Assembly (NCBI RefSeq): GCF_900129385.1
Contig: NZ_FQVO01000003.1
Location: forward strand, 186,001-250,000
Source: Chryseobacterium takakiae
GTDB taxonomy: Bacteria; Bacteroidota; Bacteroidia; Flavobacteriales; Weeksellaceae
Reading direction: 5' to 3'
Length of the DNA stretch: 64,000 bases
Shown here: positions 61,250 to 64,000 of the stretch, one piece after another
How positions within the stretch are numbered: position 1 is the stretch's first letter
How the letters are laid out: each line of letters starts with the position of its first letter
Program-made: the position numbers and the translations under genes
The notes under the pieces: generated by a model
The model's input: only the letters and a program-made list of their open reading frames with translations
The model's database searches: none
Told to the model about the DNA's origin: nothing

Positions 61250-62288
61250 ATTTGCGTTTTTGTATACAATTCAATTATTTCATTTATATTTTCAAAATCA
61301 TCACTCAGTGATTCTATATTTCCGCTTTCAATATTTTTATTTAATCTTTTAACAAACAGCTTGAAAATTTGATCGTCTGTTATTTTAAAGTTTGGTTTGT
61401 TTTTAAAAATGTATAATTCTTTTATAGTAGATATATCTTCATTAGAAGAAGCAAAAAGATAGTCATTGTCTATTTCAAACATTGAATCAATATGGTAAGT
61501 GTAAATTTTTTGATTTGCTATGCGTTTTAATGTTTTTTCGGCTTTATCAATTTTGAAGTCTGTAAGATATTTTGTTGATGTAAAATTGATATAAATCTTA
61601 TTTTTGTTCTGATCTTCAAAAGTCAAGAATCTTGACGATTTTGTGAACATCATTTTTTCAAAAAAAAGATCTAATGAATTATTGAAGTCCTTTTTTACTT
61701 TTTGTATATAAAATTTTGTTTTTATTTCTCTTATTAATTCTTCATTCAATATTTTTTTTCTGTCATTGCTTAAAATGAAAGTAAATACATTGTTATATAA
61801 ATTAATTATTAATAGAATAAAAAAGATGAAAGAGTATCCCAAAAAGAGAAGAATGTCATGTTTAGTTCGAGGAATAGATTCTCCCCAGATATTTAGTAGG
61901 ACTAAATAAAAGATTATAGAAAATCCTAAATAAGTAATAAATTTATATTTAACTTTTTTTTGAATGATATGCTCGAAATGATCTCTATCATCTTTTAAAT
62001 GAGTCAATAATAAGTTAGTTATTGTTAGGTTTAATGTTACGAATGTAATGGCGCTACTTGTTAATATTTTCAACACATCATCATAATTAAATTTTACAAA
62101 TCCTAAAAAATTATTATCAAAATAATCATATAAGAATATTATTGTTATTGGTATTAGGAATAAAATGATAAGTTGCTTGAAATTTAGTTTAGTAATTGGT
62201 TCTAATATACTATCCCACCAGTTTTTTTATTAACAAAATCTGGCATATCATTATCAATTTGGATTTGGATTTGTTTTAGAAGAGTCAT
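61246..62288 (-). CDS. Four-helix membrane protein of unknown function, frameshifted near its start
   Basis: The main frame is open from 62226 to 61246 and has no early ATG (first usable start GTG 62076). Upstream in another frame, ATG 62288 begins MTLLKQIQIQIDNDMPDFVN and runs into a homopolymer of seven A (62228-62222). Adding one A there joins it to NWWDSILEPITKLNFKQLII and the rest, giving one protein of about 347 residues with four membrane helices (FKQLIILFLIPITIIFLYDYF; VLKILTSSAITFVTLNLTI; FITYLGFSIIFYLVLLNIW; LLFLGYSFIFFILLIINLY) and a cytoplasmic C-terminal part. The frameshift may be a real mutation, switchable slippage or a sequencing error. No domain is recognised. It is coupled to the 573-residue gene. 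Confidence 0.6.
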
Positions 62289-62291
62289 CTG

Positions 62292-62857
<566 letters not shown>

Positions 62858-62861
62858 TGTA

Positions 62862-64000
62862 TTAATTTTTTATTCTTAAAAATTCTTTGGCAAGCTCAAT
62901 CATTTTAGGATCTCCTGTATATTTTCCATGTTCGTCGGAAAGTTTTACGGTAGGAATCCATTCTTTGTTCGGAGCCTGAACACCAATTAATTTCATCACA
63001 ATATTCATTGGTTTTAAGCCTACATCATTGGTGAGATTAGTGCCAATTCCGAAAGATACACCAATTTTTCCTTTGCAATAGTTTGTGATTTCCTCCACTT
63101 TTTCAAGATTCAGCCCATCGGAGAAAATAATATATTTAAATAAAGGATTGATGCCGTGTCTTTGGTAATGAGCAATGGTTTTGTCTGCAAATTCAAGTGG
63201 ATCGCCGCTATCGTGACGTACACCGTCAAATAATTTGGCGAATTTTTTATCAAACTGCTGAAAAAAAACATCAGTGGTATAAGTGTCTGAAAGAGCTACT
63301 CCAAGATCTCCGCGGTAAACATCTACCCAATGCTCCAGAGCCAATTCGTTGGCCATCTTAAAACCATATTCTGCAGCGTGGAACATAAACCATTCATGGG
63401 CATGGGTTCCGATTGGTTTTACTCCGTATTTCATGGCGAAATGAACATTGGAACTTCCAATAAATGTTGAATTTTTATTTTGGGTTAAAGCTTCCGTTAC
63501 CAGGTTTTGTACCCTGTGTGAATGTCTTCTCCGTGTTCCAAATTCTGCGAAATTAACTCCGAGTTTTTCTAAGGTTTTAGCTTTTTCGAGAGTTCTGTTC
63601 ATCACGATTTCATTGGAATCTCTTTCCATATGGTTCATTTCGTAATGAAGTTCGCTGATTAAAGCAAGCAGGGGAACTTCCCAAAGTATTGTTCTGTACC
63701 AGAGTCCTTCCACGGTTACGGAAAGTTCGCTTCCTTCCTGGTGTATTTTTACTTCAGAAGGATCGTAGTGATAGCCTTCAAGGAAATCAAGGTAGGGTAG
63801 ATCAATATACGGACAGGTTCTCGCCATGTATTTTTTTTCTTCTTTGGTAAGCTTGAGCTCTGCCATTTTATTAACGGCTTCCCGTAAAGCGGCATCAAAA
63901 CCTTCCGGGAACTGGTGTTTTCCGCGGTTGATAAATTCATATTTTACCACAGAGCCTGGAAAAAGTTTTACCACAGCATTCTGCATGGTAATTTTATAGA
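62862..64000 (-). CDS. pncB: Nicotinate phosphoribosyltransferase (5' end beyond window)
   Basis: Makes nicotinate mononucleotide from nicotinate and PRPP in NAD salvage. The frame remains open to the right edge and reads YKITMQNAVVKLFP, which corresponds to the conserved LYKFTMQ segment near the family N-terminus, so the ATG at 63986 is internal and the true start lies outside. Further marks are YEFINRGKHQFPEGF, the GTRRRHS loop, GSSNVHFAMKYG, GTHAHEW, DGVRHDSGDP and the FSDGLN segment. The YciI-like lipoprotein gene follows after 4 bases. Confidence 0.95.
   Translation of the reverse strand, partial: YKITMQNAVVKLFPGSVVKYEFINRGKHQFPEGFDAALREAVNKMAELKLTKEEKKYMARTCPYIDLPYLDFLEGYHYDPSEVKIHQEGSELSVTVEGLWYRTILWEVPLLALISELHYEMNHMERDSNEIVMNRTLEKAKTLEKLGVNFAEFGTRRRHSHRVQNLVTEALTQNKNSTFIGSSNVHFAMKYGVKPIGTHAHEWFMFHAAEYGFKMANELALEHWVDVYRGDLGVALSDTYTTDVFFQQFDKKFAKLFDGVRHDSGDPLEFADKTIAHYQRHGINPLFKYIIFSDGLNLEKVEEITNYCKGKIGVSFGIGTNLTNDVGLKPMNIVMKLIGVQAPNKEWIPTVKLSDEHGKYTGDPKMIELAKEFLRIKN

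Noticed and set aside
62222-62229. Programmed -1 ribosomal frameshift at the A-run of the membrane gene
   Set aside because: The run is followed by C, giving A AAA AAC, but the zero-frame codons fall out of phase with the canonical slippery heptamer (slippage would re-pair a T-containing codon). Simple homopolymer length change explains it better.

Overview
The window is chromosomal DNA from a low-GC Bacteroidota bacterium, most likely a Chryseobacterium-like member of the Flavobacteriia (Weeksellaceae). The evidence is two SusC/SusD outer-membrane uptake loci, a subtilase with a C-terminal type IX secretion sorting domain, a BshC bacillithiol enzyme, a GYDIA-type GHMP kinase, a Bacteroidota-type LptD, and many promoters with the TAnnTTTG -7 box of this phylum. 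Shine-Dalgarno sequences are weak, and several genes appear to start at TTG. I see no rRNA, CRISPR array, phage or transposase gene.

Layout. 1-6571 (minus strand): a polysaccharide locus running ugd, rmlB, rmlA, wzm, wzt, two overlapping sugar 3,4-ketoisomerase paralogues, then the start of an unidentified gene cut by the window edge. 6781-11589 (plus): the rimP-nusA-infB translation operon. 11894-24570: two SusCD loci on either side of a secreted subtilase, both preceded by an identical 24-base palindromic site. 24693-33814: porin, bshC, a LysM/periplasmic-binding-like protein, fabD, a GHMP kinase and pckA. 33948-36955: aroQ (minus), then a Fur-family regulator with a Zn/Cd-type P1B ATPase. 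37322-43052: a metal and redox cluster holding two paralogous small cysteine proteins, a YHS lipoprotein, SCO, an exported superoxide dismutase, an MbnP-like lipoprotein, an MbnH-like dihaem peroxidase and a cysteine-motif outer-membrane protein. 43178-44426: three tRNA-Glu(TTC) genes around rpsT. 44483-58736: envelope and housekeeping genes (amiC, lptD, ridA, degQ-type protease, trhO, 5-formyl-THF cyclo-ligase, SpoU methyltransferase, rmuC, SGNH hydrolase) with a few unknowns. 58743-64000 (minus): pncB, a YciI-like lipoprotein, a 58-base GTTA repeat, an AT-rich two-gene module of unknown function, and a DUF5995 gene interrupted by an in-frame stop codon.

Two regions merit most attention. The first is 59528-62349, where a tetranucleotide repeat lies three bases upstream of the start of a four-helix membrane protein. 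That protein is frameshifted at a seven-base homopolymer and translationally coupled to a large soluble protein I do not recognise; it could be a phase-variable accessory system. The second is 37322-43052, which looks like a copper-handling system built on an MbnP/MbnH pair with lineage-specific cysteine proteins. Smaller surprises are a TrhO tRNA hydroxylase fused to a translation-factor-like beta barrel, the shared Fur-type palindrome upstream of both susC genes, and several kinds of intergenic palindromic element.
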